A DNA stretch of 64,000 bases from Algoriphagus sediminis (GTDB lineage Bacteria > Bacteroidota > Bacteroidia > Cytophagales > Cyclobacteriaceae), in contig NZ_JAUEPH010000004.1 of the NCBI RefSeq assembly GCF_030403435.1, positions 248,001 through 312,000 on the forward strand. The letters run 5' to 3'. Position numbers and translations under genes: made by a program. This document shows positions 25,916 through 34,730 of the stretch, one piece after another. Positions within the stretch are counted from its first letter, which is position 1; every line of letters begins with the position of its first letter. The notes beneath the pieces were generated by a model. That model was not told where the DNA came from. It made no database searches and worked only from the letters and a program-made list of their open reading frames with translations.

Positions 25916-26317
25916 ATGGATAAGCAGCCGAAGCCACTTTCAACAAAGAAGCCTCCAGTTCCTTCGAAGGACCACAAGCTTATTGAGGACTGGATGGAAA
26001 ATCGAATTATGCCAGGTATCCAACCCTTGATTAAAAAAATTGACAGCCTCATTCATGATTGCATTCCTAATCTTCAATATGCCATTAAATGGGGCAAGGC
26101 ATATTATGGAACAAGTGAGCAAGGATGGCTGATAGAAGTGGCTGCATATGATGTGTCTGCCAATATTGTTTTCCTCATGGGTGCTGATTTGGACCCCCAA
26201 CCTCCTTTGGGAAAAGGGGAATCCAGATACTTTAAATTAAGGGAAATGGACGAATTGGGAGAAAAGAACATTGCCAGTTTTTTAAAGCAAGCCGGACAAA
26301 GAATTGGCTGGAAATAA
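25916..26317 (+). CDS. DUF1801 (YdhG/YdeI-like) protein
   Basis: 133 residues. The region RIMPGIQPLIKKIDSLIHD, then LQYAIKWGKAYYGTSEQGWL, fits the DUF1801 fold, a small alpha/beta domain of unknown function also found in YdhG iron chaperones. The first 20 residues are basic and proline-rich (PKPLSTKKPPVPSKDHK). The stop TAA overlaps the next gene's ATG by one base, and that gene has the same fold, so this is a coupled pair that may act as a heterodimer. Confidence 0.7.
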   Translation: MDKQPKPLSTKKPPVPSKDHKLIEDWMENRIMPGIQPLIKKIDSLIHDCIPNLQYAIKWGKAYYGTSEQGWLIEVAAYDVSANIVFLMGADLDPQPPLGKGESRYFKLREMDELGEKNIASFLKQAGQRIGWK

Positions 26318-26715
26318 TGGGTACATCTATGCAATTCAGCGACGTAGAAAGCTACATTCAAAGCTTTGATGGACTGACAAAAGAATATCTTGAAGAGCTC
26401 CGTTCAATTATTCATGAAGTGGTTCCTGACACCCAAGAGCTAATCAATTATAATATAGCCGCTTTCACTATGGTTGAAGGTGGGAAAAGAGAGGAACAAA
26501 TAATGATCGCAGGATATAAGAGCCATATTGGCTTTTATCCTCATCCTACTACCATGGAACATTTTTGGAATCAACTTGATGGCTTTAAAAAGGCTAAAGG
26601 ATCAGTTCAGTTTCCATTAAATAAGGCCCTACCAAAAGTTCTTATTATTGATATGATTGAATATCGGCTGAAACTATTGAAAGAAAAAAACTATCGGATT
26701 CATGACAGGGACTAA
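26317..26715 (+). CDS. DUF1801 (YdhG-like) protein
   Basis: 132 residues: DVESYIQSFDGLTKEYLEEL, then IIHEVVPDTQELINYNIAAF and MIAGYKSHIGFYPHPTTMEH, the last being the conserved GfYp motif of YdhG-type DUF1801 proteins. It is coupled to the upstream DUF1801 gene by a TAATG junction. Homologues have been called iron chaperones in Bacillus; no metal-binding motif is evident here. Sequence is only distantly related to the upstream copy. Confidence 0.75.
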   Translation: MGTSMQFSDVESYIQSFDGLTKEYLEELRSIIHEVVPDTQELINYNIAAFTMVEGGKREEQIMIAGYKSHIGFYPHPTTMEHFWNQLDGFKKAKGSVQFPLNKALPKVLIIDMIEYRLKLLKEKNYRIHDRD

Positions 26716-26880
26716 AAATAAGAAGGCCGGTATGGGATTGGAATGGGTGCTGCTATTGGTCTAGCAGTTGGAGCCGCTATTGGAAATGCTTCAGATGATT
26801 TTTCCTTAAGTGGCGCTGTGGGATTGGCAAAAGGAACTGCCGTTGGAGCAATATTTGACTTCAGGAGAAAAAAGAAATGA
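26702..26880 (+). pseudogene. Frameshifted small glycine-zipper protein
   Basis: ATG at 26702 reads MTGTKNKKAGMG and then goes out of frame. One base later in phase, from about 26734, the sequence continues GIGMGAAIGLAVGAAIGNAS to a TGA at 26878-26880, ending in RRKKK. Adding one A (GGATTGG to GGAATTGG, near 26735) restores a single glycine-zipper membrane peptide with the KNKKxGIG lead-in common in Bacteroidota. Alternatively translation starts at the ATG at 26743 to give 45 residues. The 5' end overlaps the DUF1801 stop. Confidence 0.5.
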
Positions 26881-26892
26881 ATTTTATCGCAT

Positions 26893-27414
26893 TTGCGAAT
26901 ATCCAACAAGAGCATACGGGAAGATGCAGACCCTTCTCAACCATTAAAAGTGAATAAAAGGAATATATTTTTTTATAGTGCCCTGACTTTGACCTTAAGT
27001 GTCATTATGCTTTTAGTGACTGGCTCTTCCCTACTCACGATGGCATTGGACACTAAGGGAACAATTCCCCTTGGAAGTCTAATAACCTGGGTCGGAATGA
27101 TCTCATTACCCTTATCCGTTTATTGGGGAGTAAAAGAGTTGAGAAAGCCTTCAGGCAAATTGAGCAGGTTTCTCTCGGGATTCCTAAAAGTCATTATTGC
27201 CTTAGGAATTCTTTGGCTCCCGATATCGTACTTACTTGCAGGTAATCTTTCATTTTCCTTTACCCAAAAAGAAACATTCCAGGGCGGTCAAGATGCAATG
27301 AGATGGTTTTGGCGATTAAGCTATGGGATTCCAACTGGTGCCATTTTAACTGTTACCAGCTATTGGGTTTCATTACTATTTTCTAGAAATCAAACAGGTA
27401 CCAAGAATTCATAA
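26893..27414 (+). CDS. Hypothetical four-helix membrane protein
   Basis: About four transmembrane segments (IFFYSALTLTLSVIMLLVTG; LGSLITWVGMISLPLSVYWG; LKVIIALGILWLPISYLLAG; and a C-terminal GAILTVTSYWVSLLFS). The longest frame opens with TTG at 26893; a GTG at 26950 giving MNKRNIFFYSAL is an equally good start because it sits directly before the first helix. No family recognised. It is probably cotranscribed with the degraded glycine-zipper gene just upstream. Confidence 0.5.
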   Translation: MRISNKSIREDADPSQPLKVNKRNIFFYSALTLTLSVIMLLVTGSSLLTMALDTKGTIPLGSLITWVGMISLPLSVYWGVKELRKPSGKLSRFLSGFLKVIIALGILWLPISYLLAGNLSFSFTQKETFQGGQDAMRWFWRLSYGIPTGAILTVTSYWVSLLFSRNQTGTKNS

Positions 27415-27554
27415 ATGAAATTAAAAATGGCGGTAATACGAAAGGTTGTACCTCCATTCTATTTAAGGCCTGCAGGCCAAAGCTCTTCTTAACTCTAAAA
27501 ATTTGCTGTATTTTTCAAATTCAGCCAAACCAGTTCAAACACCCTATCCCTATC

Positions 27555-28325
27555 ATGGTGAATTCTTCCACTACAGAAAACATCTGCAAAAACTGCGGTG
27601 CCCCGATTGAGGGTAATTTTTGCTCGGAATGTGGACAAAATGCACGAGTTGGGAAAATCACACTTAGAGGTTTGATAGAGGAAATCAGCTCTAGTATTTT
27701 CTCTATCGATAAAGGTTTCTACTTTACCTTCATCGAGTTACTAAAAAGGCCCGGAAAAACCATTCGTGCCTATCTGGATGGAAAAAGAAAGACTTATTGG
27801 AAACCTATACCCTATGCTTTGGCCGCTTCCACAGGGTATTTTTTAATCGCCCTAATGATGGGGCAAAACACTTTTATCAATGATTTCATGACTGGTTTTT
27901 TTAGCCAAGAGCAAAGTGCCCCAGATGCTTTGGCCGAAACACCCATTCTGGATTGGTTTTCCAGCAACTATGCCTACACTGTTCTCCTTTTGATTCCGGT
28001 ATATGCTTTAGCCTCCTGGATTGCTTTCTGGTCAAGCAAGCGAAATTACCTGGAGCATATCGTTCTAAATGCATACATCACTGGACAGCAGGCTTTCTTC
28101 TATGGGTTTAGTACGGTGATTTTTGGGATTCTGCCCATCAGCTCATTAGAATTTATCCCTTTGCTTGTTTCTGTGGCTTATAATTTTTGGGCTTTTCAGC
28201 AGTTTTTCCAGAAAGGAAGGCCTTGGGTTCGCCTTCTCAGGACTCTGGCTACTTATGTTTTATTTTTGATTCTGACTATTCTCTTGACTGGTTTATTATT
28301 AGAGATTCAGCGTCTATCTGTCTGA
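27555..28325 (+). CDS. DUF3667 membrane protein with zinc ribbon
   Basis: The N-terminus has a four-Cys zinc ribbon, CKNCGAPIEGNFCSECGQ (about residues 11-28). ITLRGLIEEISSSIFSIDKG and LLKRPGKTIRAYLDGKRKTY follow, the conserved core of DUF3667, then about five transmembrane helices. Function of the family is unknown; the ribbon is presumed cytoplasmic. Stand-alone gene with 140 bp of non-coding DNA upstream, in which a GGCCTGCAGGCC palindrome is the only feature noticed. Confidence 0.8.
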   Translation: MVNSSTTENICKNCGAPIEGNFCSECGQNARVGKITLRGLIEEISSSIFSIDKGFYFTFIELLKRPGKTIRAYLDGKRKTYWKPIPYALAASTGYFLIALMMGQNTFINDFMTGFFSQEQSAPDALAETPILDWFSSNYAYTVLLLIPVYALASWIAFWSSKRNYLEHIVLNAYITGQQAFFYGFSTVIFGILPISSLEFIPLLVSVAYNFWAFQQFFQKGRPWVRLLRTLATYVLFLILTILLTGLLLEIQRLSV

Positions 28326-28353
28326 TGCAGGAAAAAAACCATTTTAAGAAAGA

Positions 28354-28392
28354 AGAGATTTCTCCCTCTGGTCAAGATGACCGTGGTGAATG
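28354..28392. repeat. Degraded third copy of the AGAGATTTCTC repeat
   Basis: AGAGATTTCTCCCTCTGGTC followed by a GATGACCG-type continuation, matching the first 35 nt of the blocks at 24872 and 25319. It sits directly downstream of the DUF3667 stop in the otherwise empty 28326-28565 gap. Confidence 0.55.
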
Positions 28393-28565
28393 GCTCACGC
28401 TTTTCTCAAATCTCCAAATAAATTAATTGATCAATTCTTAACCCTAATCCCTAGGTAATCACAAAACAAGAAACAAAAATATACCTTCACCACTTATCAA
28501 AAACCTAAAACATATTGAAATAGGACTTGTTTTCACTGTGAAAATCCATAAAAAGAAAACGCACC

Positions 28566-30926
28566 GTGAAGGAGAAAAGAAACCTTTTAAGGACAGGTAG
28601 CCCCAGCATAGGATCAGCTATTTTTACCCTAATTTTTACCAGCCTAATCAACTTTAGCCTTCTCGCACAAAATGCAGAAGTCATTGGTAAACTTATAGAT
28701 TCAAAAACCAAAGAACCTGTAAGCTATGCTCAGGTGGCTTTATTTAGTAACAACCCCGACAATGACCCTGAAGCTTTCACAGACACCCAGGATGATGGTA
28801 GTTTTCAGCTTTCGGTACCTGCTGGAAATTACAGCTTCAAGGCTTTTTTCATTGGATATGAAGATTTGAAAATTGAAAATATTCAAGCGAATGGACCAAT
28901 TGATTTAGGAGAGTTGCTTTTTACCAGCGAGGAACAAAATCTAGAGGAGGTAGTGGTTCAAATTTCCAGATTACCCGTGAGAACCACACTCGAGGGACTT
29001 ATCGTTACTCCAGACAATAATTTGGCAAATATCGGAGGAACACTGTTGGACATCCTTAGAAACACCCCTTCTGTGGCAGTGAATGAAGAAGGTGGAGTTT
29101 CCTTGAGAGGAAGCAGCAGCACTAACATCCTGATCAACGGAAGAAATTCATCTCTCACCCAAAACCTAGATCAGCTTCCGGCCTCTGTTGTAGAAGAAAT
29201 TAAAATTATCAACAACCCTAATGCCCGTTATGATGCAGAAGCAGAGGGTGGAGTGATTGATATAGTTTTGAAAAAGGGAATTGAATTGGGAACACATGGA
29301 GGTGTAGAAGGCACGTATGGAACTCGAAACAGAAGTAATTTTGGAGCCAGGTTGAATCGACGTAACATTAAAATGAATGTTTATGCCGGATATAACCGTC
29401 GAAATTGGCAGGGTATCGGGGAACGTACAAATACACGGATCCTTTTCGAAGAGGATGAAGTATTAGATCAAGAAACCCAAAGTTCTGATCAGGACATAAG
29501 TAATAATTTAAACTTTGGTCTTGACTATTATTTTGGAAACAATACCCTGAGCTATGAAGGTGTGCTTCAGGTAAATGAAACCTGGGATGTCAACACTCTT
29601 TTTTCTGAGCAAGTCAGAGCTGGAGAAAGCTTTGACTACGTCAGAAGAAATAATGAAAATGAGCAGGACGATGGAATTGATAATGCTTTGATATTTGAGC
29701 ATAGCTTTGCTGAAAAAGGGCATGTCTTCCGAGCTACCGCCAGCCACTCCTATCGTAACCAGTACAAGACTCAGAACATTGATATTTATAACAATACTTT
29801 AAATCCAATCCCTGAAAATTTAACCGGGCAGGAAAGAGCTTTTACCGATGAGGTAAGAAATATTACAGTTGTTCAAGCCGATTACATTCGACCTTTAGAA
29901 AAAGGCAAAGTAGAAATGGGGCTTAAGACTACGATCAGAGAATTCGACAATGATTTTATTTATCAAAGGTTAGATAATGAAAGTGGAGAGTTCGTCGCAG
30001 ATCCCGGGGTAAGTAATCGATTCTTATACCAGGATCATATTCATGCGGCTTATGGTATTTACTCTAACTCAAGCAGCAAGTTGGAATATGGAGTAGGTCT
30101 TCGAGGGGAATTTACTCAGGTCGACACCTATCTTTTCAATACTGATGAAGAAAATAAGCAGCGATACTTCAACCTCTTCCCTAGCGTGCAGGCACTTTAC
30201 AATATTAATGAAGTCCATGGCATAAAGGCTACCTACAGCCGTAGAATAGATCGTCCAAGGGCTTGGAGATTAAATCCATTTCCAAATATCACAGACAGCC
30301 TGAATGTAAGAAGAGGAAACCCGAACCTCATTCCTGAGATGATCAATTCCTTCGAATTAGGTCATATAGCGAACTTCAAAAAGGTAAGTCTTACCACGAA
30401 TCTCTTTTTCCGAAGAGTAAATAATCAGATCGATTTTATCACGATTGTGGAAGATGGTGTTTCCATAAGGCAGCCAGATAATTTACTCTTTTCAGAGTCC
30501 TATGGGTTGGAATTCATTGGTACCTCTGAAGTAAATGAATGGTACTCTTTAAATGGAGGAGCCACATTTTCCAGAATAGTCGTAGATGCCTCAAACATTG
30601 GTGAGGAGTTTACCAATTCAGGCTTTACGTTTAACGCGAAGTTAAATCAGGATTTTAAGCTTCCTCTGGGAATTAATTTTCAGCTTTCAGCAAATTACGA
30701 ATCACCTCAGATTCAAGCTCAGGGACAAAGCCTGGCGGTTTACTTTGTCGATACAAGTGTGCAAAAATCCTTTTTTGAAAATAGAGGAAGTGTCACACTA
30801 TCAGTACGCGATATTTTTGACACAAGACGGTATGCAGGTAATGCTCTGACAGATACATTCTCTCAGGAGTCTTTTTCAAAAGACGAAACTAGAATTTTGC
30901 TGGTTTCAGCTCGATACAACTTCTAA
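28566..30926 (+). CDS. TonB-dependent receptor-like outer-membrane protein (carboxypeptidase-regulatory-like domain + plug + barrel)
   Basis: GTG start at 28566, then a signal peptide (IFTLIFTSLINFSLLAQ), a CarboxypepD_reg-like Ig fold (EVIGKLIDSKTKEPVSYAQV, about residues 37-120), a plug (ILRNTPSVAVNEEGGVSLRG, then NNPNARYDAEAEGGVIDIVL) and a beta-barrel of the OMP_b-brl_3 type ending LLVSARYNF. No TonB box was identified by eye. At 786 residues it is typical of this subfamily. It has no SusD partner nearby, so it may take up peptides or act as a sensor rather than a glycan importer. Confidence 0.85.
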   Translation: MKEKRNLLRTGSPSIGSAIFTLIFTSLINFSLLAQNAEVIGKLIDSKTKEPVSYAQVALFSNNPDNDPEAFTDTQDDGSFQLSVPAGNYSFKAFFIGYEDLKIENIQANGPIDLGELLFTSEEQNLEEVVVQISRLPVRTTLEGLIVTPDNNLANIGGTLLDILRNTPSVAVNEEGGVSLRGSSSTNILINGRNSSLTQNLDQLPASVVEEIKIINNPNARYDAEAEGGVIDIVLKKGIELGTHGGVEGTYGTRNRSNFGARLNRRNIKMNVYAGYNRRNWQGIGERTNTRILFEEDEVLDQETQSSDQDISNNLNFGLDYYFGNNTLSYEGVLQVNETWDVNTLFSEQVRAGESFDYVRRNNENEQDDGIDNALIFEHSFAEKGHVFRATASHSYRNQYKTQNIDIYNNTLNPIPENLTGQERAFTDEVRNITVVQADYIRPLEKGKVEMGLKTTIREFDNDFIYQRLDNESGEFVADPGVSNRFLYQDHIHAAYGIYSNSSSKLEYGVGLRGEFTQVDTYLFNTDEENKQRYFNLFPSVQALYNINEVHGIKATYSRRIDRPRAWRLNPFPNITDSLNVRRGNPNLIPEMINSFELGHIANFKKVSLTTNLFFRRVNNQIDFITIVEDGVSIRQPDNLLFSESYGLEFIGTSEVNEWYSLNGGATFSRIVVDASNIGEEFTNSGFTFNAKLNQDFKLPLGINFQLSANYESPQIQAQGQSLAVYFVDTSVQKSFFENRGSVTLSVRDIFDTRRYAGNALTDTFSQESFSKDETRILLVSARYNF

Positions 30927-30944
30927 AGCATCCTTTGGGGAAAA

Positions 30945-31334
30945 TCAAATAGCCTCCAGGGCTCTCATTAACTTTTCTCTCACCTCGCCAGCCAATGGTT
31001 CGATCTTATCGTTTTTAACGGCAGACATTGCCGCTGCAGGATCCATAATTGACACTTCGAAGGAACCTGCACCTAACTCCCTCAAGGTAACATTACAAGG
31101 CAGTAAGGCGCCAATATGCGGTTCTGCTTGAATGACTTTATCGGCAAATACGGGATTGCACGCACCCAAAATCAAGTAAGGCGGATAATCCTTATCCAGC
31201 TTTTTCTTCATGGTGGCCTGAACATCAATTTCTGTGAGCACTCCGAAGCCTTCCTTCTTTAATTCAGCCTCCACTTTTGATCTTAGGCTATCCAGAGAAT
31301 CTGATTGTACTTCTTTGGCCTGATAGTATTGCAT
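30945..31334 (-). CDS. DUF302-family protein
   Basis: 129 residues. KVEAELKKEGFGVLTEIDVQ, YLILGACNPVFADKVIQAEP, IGALLPCNVTLRELG and ISIMDPAAAMSAVKND-like segments are the diagnostic DUF302 motifs, including the conserved Cys pair region (GACNP and LPCNV). DUF302 proteins dimerise and are often linked to thiosulfate or redox genes, but their function is unproven. Monocistronic; the converging TonB receptor gene ends 19 bp away. Confidence 0.85.
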   Translation of the reverse strand: MQYYQAKEVQSDSLDSLRSKVEAELKKEGFGVLTEIDVQATMKKKLDKDYPPYLILGACNPVFADKVIQAEPHIGALLPCNVTLRELGAGSFEVSIMDPAAAMSAVKNDKIEPLAGEVREKLMRALEAI

Positions 31335-31423
31335 AATGATATGGTTTAGAGTTTTGAGTTTAAATTTTAGATCAGATGGAATTTAAAAAAAACCTCATTT
31401 AGATTTAAAAAACCCTACAAAAA

Positions 31424-31873
31424 TCAGGTTGTATAGACCATTGAGATATGAGGAATTCCGTCTTCATCATATGGTTCCCCTTCCTCCTGGAATCCTAGTG
31501 AAGCATAAAAAGCTTTGGCATAAACCTGTGCACTTAGGCGAATGTTCTTTGGTCCGAACTTTTCATGACAGGCTTGGATAGAAACTTTCATTAATTCTCT
31601 TCCCAAACCTGTACCTCGCACTTTTTCTGAGGTGATCACCCGACCTATAGAAATCTCTTTGTAGGACAAGCCCGGTGGAACCAAACGGCTACAACCCACT
31701 AGTTTATTTTCTTTATACATGAGTACATGAATGGATTGCTGGTCCTTATTGTCAAGGTCTTGATAAACACAGTCCTGTTCCACCACAAAGACCTCAGCAC
31801 GGAGCCTTAATAGTTCATAAAGTTCATGTACGGTTAGCTCATCAAAAGCTTTAATAGAAAATGATAAATCCAT
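31424..31873 (-). CDS. GNAT N-acetyltransferase, ElaA-like
   Basis: The opening LSFSIKAFDELTVHELYELL and RAEVFVVEQDCVYQDLDNKD are the ElaA signature. The acetyl-CoA-binding P-loop is VRGTGLGRELM (about residues 84-94), and the chain ends YDEDGIPHISMVY. 149 residues is the family length. ElaA substrates are not established. It lies 16 bp before a lipoprotein gene on the same strand, so the two may share a transcript. Confidence 0.85.
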   Translation of the reverse strand: MDLSFSIKAFDELTVHELYELLRLRAEVFVVEQDCVYQDLDNKDQQSIHVLMYKENKLVGCSRLVPPGLSYKEISIGRVITSEKVRGTGLGRELMKVSIQACHEKFGPKNIRLSAQVYAKAFYASLGFQEEGEPYDEDGIPHISMVYTT

Positions 31874-31888
31874 GACTATCAGAAGCTT

Positions 31889-32269
31889 TTAAACTCCGCA
31901 TTGAAAATTAATTCCTCTCCAGATTACCTGCTCATCAGAAATTTCACTTGGATCTATACTTACTCCGTCGAACGCTAAAAAGCCAATGGTATTTCCTTGG
32001 CAAGAGTATACTAGCTCTACCGAGTTACAATTCGGACAGCAATTTTTAACGATAAAGACATCTTCTCCTTGATACTTGCCTGAAGTGACATAGAAATACT
32101 GATTAAAATAGGATTCATCTAGCTCGGCTGTCAACTCATTTAACCAAGTAAGTTGTAAGACAGGATCAGTTACGCCACAGATTAACAGCGGCTCAGGGTC
32201 TTCCTCTCCACAGGAGAAGAAGGAAAGAAGGGTAATGGTGCAGGCAAAAAGGATAGCTTTTGATTTCAT
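31889..32269 (-). CDS. Small Cys-rich lipoprotein
   Basis: A signal peptide with lipobox (LSFFSC) gives a lipoprotein. The mature part is about 105 residues with a CCPNC cluster (VKNCCPNCNSVELVYSC) and a final GINFQCGV, so disulfides are likely. DPVLQLTWLNELTAEL resembles a DUF6970-type opening, but I hold that loosely. It is exported; function unknown. Confidence 0.6.
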   Translation of the reverse strand: MKSKAILFACTITLLSFFSCGEEDPEPLLICGVTDPVLQLTWLNELTAELDESYFNQYFYVTSGKYQGEDVFIVKNCCPNCNSVELVYSCQGNTIGFLAFDGVSIDPSEISDEQVIWRGINFQCGV

Positions 32270-32282
32270 TAATGATGTCTGT

Positions 32283-32879
32283 TTAGATCGAGTTTTCGAT
32301 TTGACCTCGAATCCAATCGTTTGGAATCATATCTATAGTCAAGTTTATTCTTTCCGAATTTCCTCTGTTAATAATCTTATGGGGATCATTTAGCTTTAGA
32401 TACCAGCATTCACCAGGCTTCATTGGAACGACGTGTCCATTTAAGTAAAAGTCACATTCAGGATTGTTGGTAATTGGGATTGTCAACCGGATCATGGATT
32501 TTTCTTCCTCTAATGCCAAAGTAGGATCTGTATGCTCCTTAACCTCGGAATATGCTGATAATCTAAGGATTCGGACTAAATTGACTGTTGTGTTTTGTTT
32601 GAAATTTTCAATGACCTCACTGATATAATCCGACCCTTTAAGTAAATCAGTATCCAGCCAATCAGTCCAGGATCCATCGGCATAATCGCCCGAAGGTTCT
32701 GGGAAGGGCAGTTTCGGATCGACCAGATGTGCAGGAGCCCTTAGGGGCAAGGCATCATAATATTCGAAACCACTTAGCTTCATTTTTTGTACTTCCTCTA
32801 GTAATCGATCCGCATTAAACTCAAAGTGAAGCTTAACGCGATCCAGACCAATTGTTTTTGGGTATGTCAAAGAATCCAT
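32283..32879 (-). CDS. Aspartyl/asparaginyl beta-hydroxylase-like protein
   Basis: A 2-oxoglutarate/iron oxygenase of the Asp_Arg_Hydrox family: EHTDPTLALEEEKSMIRLTI supplies the HxD-like iron ligands, GECWYLKLNDPHKIINRG supplies the distal His and the 2-OG Arg, and RINLTIDMIPN closes the double-stranded helix. 198 residues is the bacterial catalytic-domain length. Target protein or small molecule unknown. Neighbouring genes give no clue. Confidence 0.75.
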   Translation of the reverse strand: MDSLTYPKTIGLDRVKLHFEFNADRLLEEVQKMKLSGFEYYDALPLRAPAHLVDPKLPFPEPSGDYADGSWTDWLDTDLLKGSDYISEVIENFKQNTTVNLVRILRLSAYSEVKEHTDPTLALEEEKSMIRLTIPITNNPECDFYLNGHVVPMKPGECWYLKLNDPHKIINRGNSERINLTIDMIPNDWIRGQIENSI

Positions 32880-32946
32880 AAAGTATGAAAAATGAAGATT
32901 TTAACTTAAAAAACCTATTCTGAGTAAAGAACTGAGCTATAATAGA

Positions 32947-32969
32947 AAAGCCGCAATTCAAATTGCGGC
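32947..32969 (-). terminator. Terminator after fadD
   Basis: GCCGCAATT / AATTGCGGC is a 9-bp stem with a 2-nt loop at 32950-32969; on the minus strand it continues TTTTCTATT. It lies 8 bp past the fadD stop. Confidence 0.8.
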
Positions 32970-32977
32970 ATTTCTAT

Positions 32978-34663
32978 TTACTTTTTCCCCACACGGGCCA
33001 TATGGTTTTCTTTAATTATTCTTCTTAGAATTTTACCAACATTCGACTTAGGAAGTTCATCTGCAAAGTGCACTTCCTTGGGGACTTTATAATTCGTGAG
33101 GGAATCTTTACAATGTTCAATGATTTCTTCAGCCGTGAGAGATTCATTTGAGCGCACCACATAGGCCACTACTCGCTCAGTGGACTTCGGGTCAGGCATT
33201 CCAATCACTCCCACTTCGAGTACCCCTTTACACGAAGCCACTACATCCTCTACTTCATTTGGGTAAACATTAAAGCCTGATACCAGAATCATTTCCTTTT
33301 TACGATCCACAATCTTGAAGAATCCGTCCTTGTCCATTACTCCAATATCTCCTGACTTAAACCATTCTCCATGCATCACATTTGCAGTTTCCTCAGGTCG
33401 GTTCCAATATCCCCGCATCACCTGCGGCCCTTTGATCAAAATCTCTCCTCTTTCTCCCAGAGGTAAAGGATTTCCCTCGTCATCTGCGATCATGACCTCA
33501 GTGTTTGGTAGTGGAATTCCTATAGTTCCTATTCGCTCAGTTCCATCAATTGGGTTACAACAAGCGACTGGTGAGGTCTCGGTAAGTCCATAGCCTTCGG
33601 CCAAAGGAGTGCCAGTAACAACTTCCCATTTTTCAGCTGTTGCTTTTTGAACAGCCATTCCTCCTCCTACGGCTATTTTTAGTTTCGAGAAATCAAGTGA
33701 ACCGAAATCGGGATTATTTAGCAGTCCATTGAAAAGTGTATTTACTCCGGTAAAGACAGTGAATTTATGCTTGGAAAGCTCCTTTACGAATCCAGGCATA
33801 TCTCTTGGATTGGTAATCAAAACATTTTTCGCGCCGATTTTAAGCATTGCCAGACAGTTTACTGTCAAAGCAAAAATATGATACAAGGGAAGGGCGGTAA
33901 TGACCACTTCTTCCTTCTCTTTCAACTTGGGCTTCATCCAGGCAGAAATCTGCTGCATGTTAGCCACAATATTTCCATGGGTCAGTTCGGCTCCCTTGGA
34001 AACTCCGGTGGTACCACCTGTATACTGTAAGTAGGCTGTATCCTGAAGTGTTAACTTTTCCTTCTTCAATGAACCTGAAGAACCTAGACTCAAGGCCTTT
34101 TTAAATGAATAGGCACCGGGGATAGAATAGGCAGGAACCATTTTCTTTACATATTTCACAACGAGGTTGACAATAGTGCCTTTAAGGCCACCCAATAAAT
34201 CACCAAGCTCAGTGACGATAATGTGCTTGGCATTGATCTCGTTTTGAATTTTTTGAAGATTACTTGCGAAGTTCGCCACAATCACCACTGCATCTGCACC
34301 TGAGTCATTAAACTGATGTTTCATCTCCTTTGGTGTATACAGCGGGTTGGTATTTACCACGACCATTCCTGCCCGAAGAACCCCAAACATGGCTACTGGA
34401 TATTGTAGGGTATTAGGCATCTGAATAGCCACCCGAGCTCCTTTTTTAAGACCTAACGTATTTTGAAGAAAAGACCCAAACTGGGCACTCATTTTATCCA
34501 GTTCATTGAAGGTGATACTTTTGCCCATGCATTCATATGCAGGCATATCACCATATTTTTTCACGCTCTCATCAAAAAGGTCACTGAGGCTATCATACGC
34601 CTCAATATCAACAGTTTTATCTACGGATTCAGGATAAAATTTAAGCCAAGGAAAATCTTTCAT
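32978..34663 (-). CDS. fadD: Long-chain fatty acid-CoA ligase
   Basis: An adenylate-forming enzyme that activates fatty acids with ATP and CoA. The P-loop is LQYTGGTTGVSKGAELTH (about 215-232). Motif II is GYGLTETSPVACC. WFKSGDIGVMDKDGFFKIVD and RKKEMILVSGFNVYPNEVED are the hinge and the C-domain entry, and KSNVGKILRRIIKE has the catalytic Lys. 561 residues is normal. It follows an acyl-CoA dehydrogenase gene on the same strand after 67 bp; together they suggest beta-oxidation. Confidence 0.93.
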   Translation of the reverse strand: MKDFPWLKFYPESVDKTVDIEAYDSLSDLFDESVKKYGDMPAYECMGKSITFNELDKMSAQFGSFLQNTLGLKKGARVAIQMPNTLQYPVAMFGVLRAGMVVVNTNPLYTPKEMKHQFNDSGADAVVIVANFASNLQKIQNEINAKHIIVTELGDLLGGLKGTIVNLVVKYVKKMVPAYSIPGAYSFKKALSLGSSGSLKKEKLTLQDTAYLQYTGGTTGVSKGAELTHGNIVANMQQISAWMKPKLKEKEEVVITALPLYHIFALTVNCLAMLKIGAKNVLITNPRDMPGFVKELSKHKFTVFTGVNTLFNGLLNNPDFGSLDFSKLKIAVGGGMAVQKATAEKWEVVTGTPLAEGYGLTETSPVACCNPIDGTERIGTIGIPLPNTEVMIADDEGNPLPLGERGEILIKGPQVMRGYWNRPEETANVMHGEWFKSGDIGVMDKDGFFKIVDRKKEMILVSGFNVYPNEVEDVVASCKGVLEVGVIGMPDPKSTERVVAYVVRSNESLTAEEIIEHCKDSLTNYKVPKEVHFADELPKSNVGKILRRIIKENHMARVGKK

Positions 34664-34730
34664 GGGTAGGTTATTTGGTATTAAAATCAGGTTTAATTAC
34701 ATATTTTAATTTGTTTTTGCAATCTAATCC

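Noticed and set aside
26712..26915. Minus-strand ORF of 67 codons
   Set aside because: Shadow of the glycine-zipper reading frame; the Ala/Pro-rich run is the complement of Gly-Ala codons.
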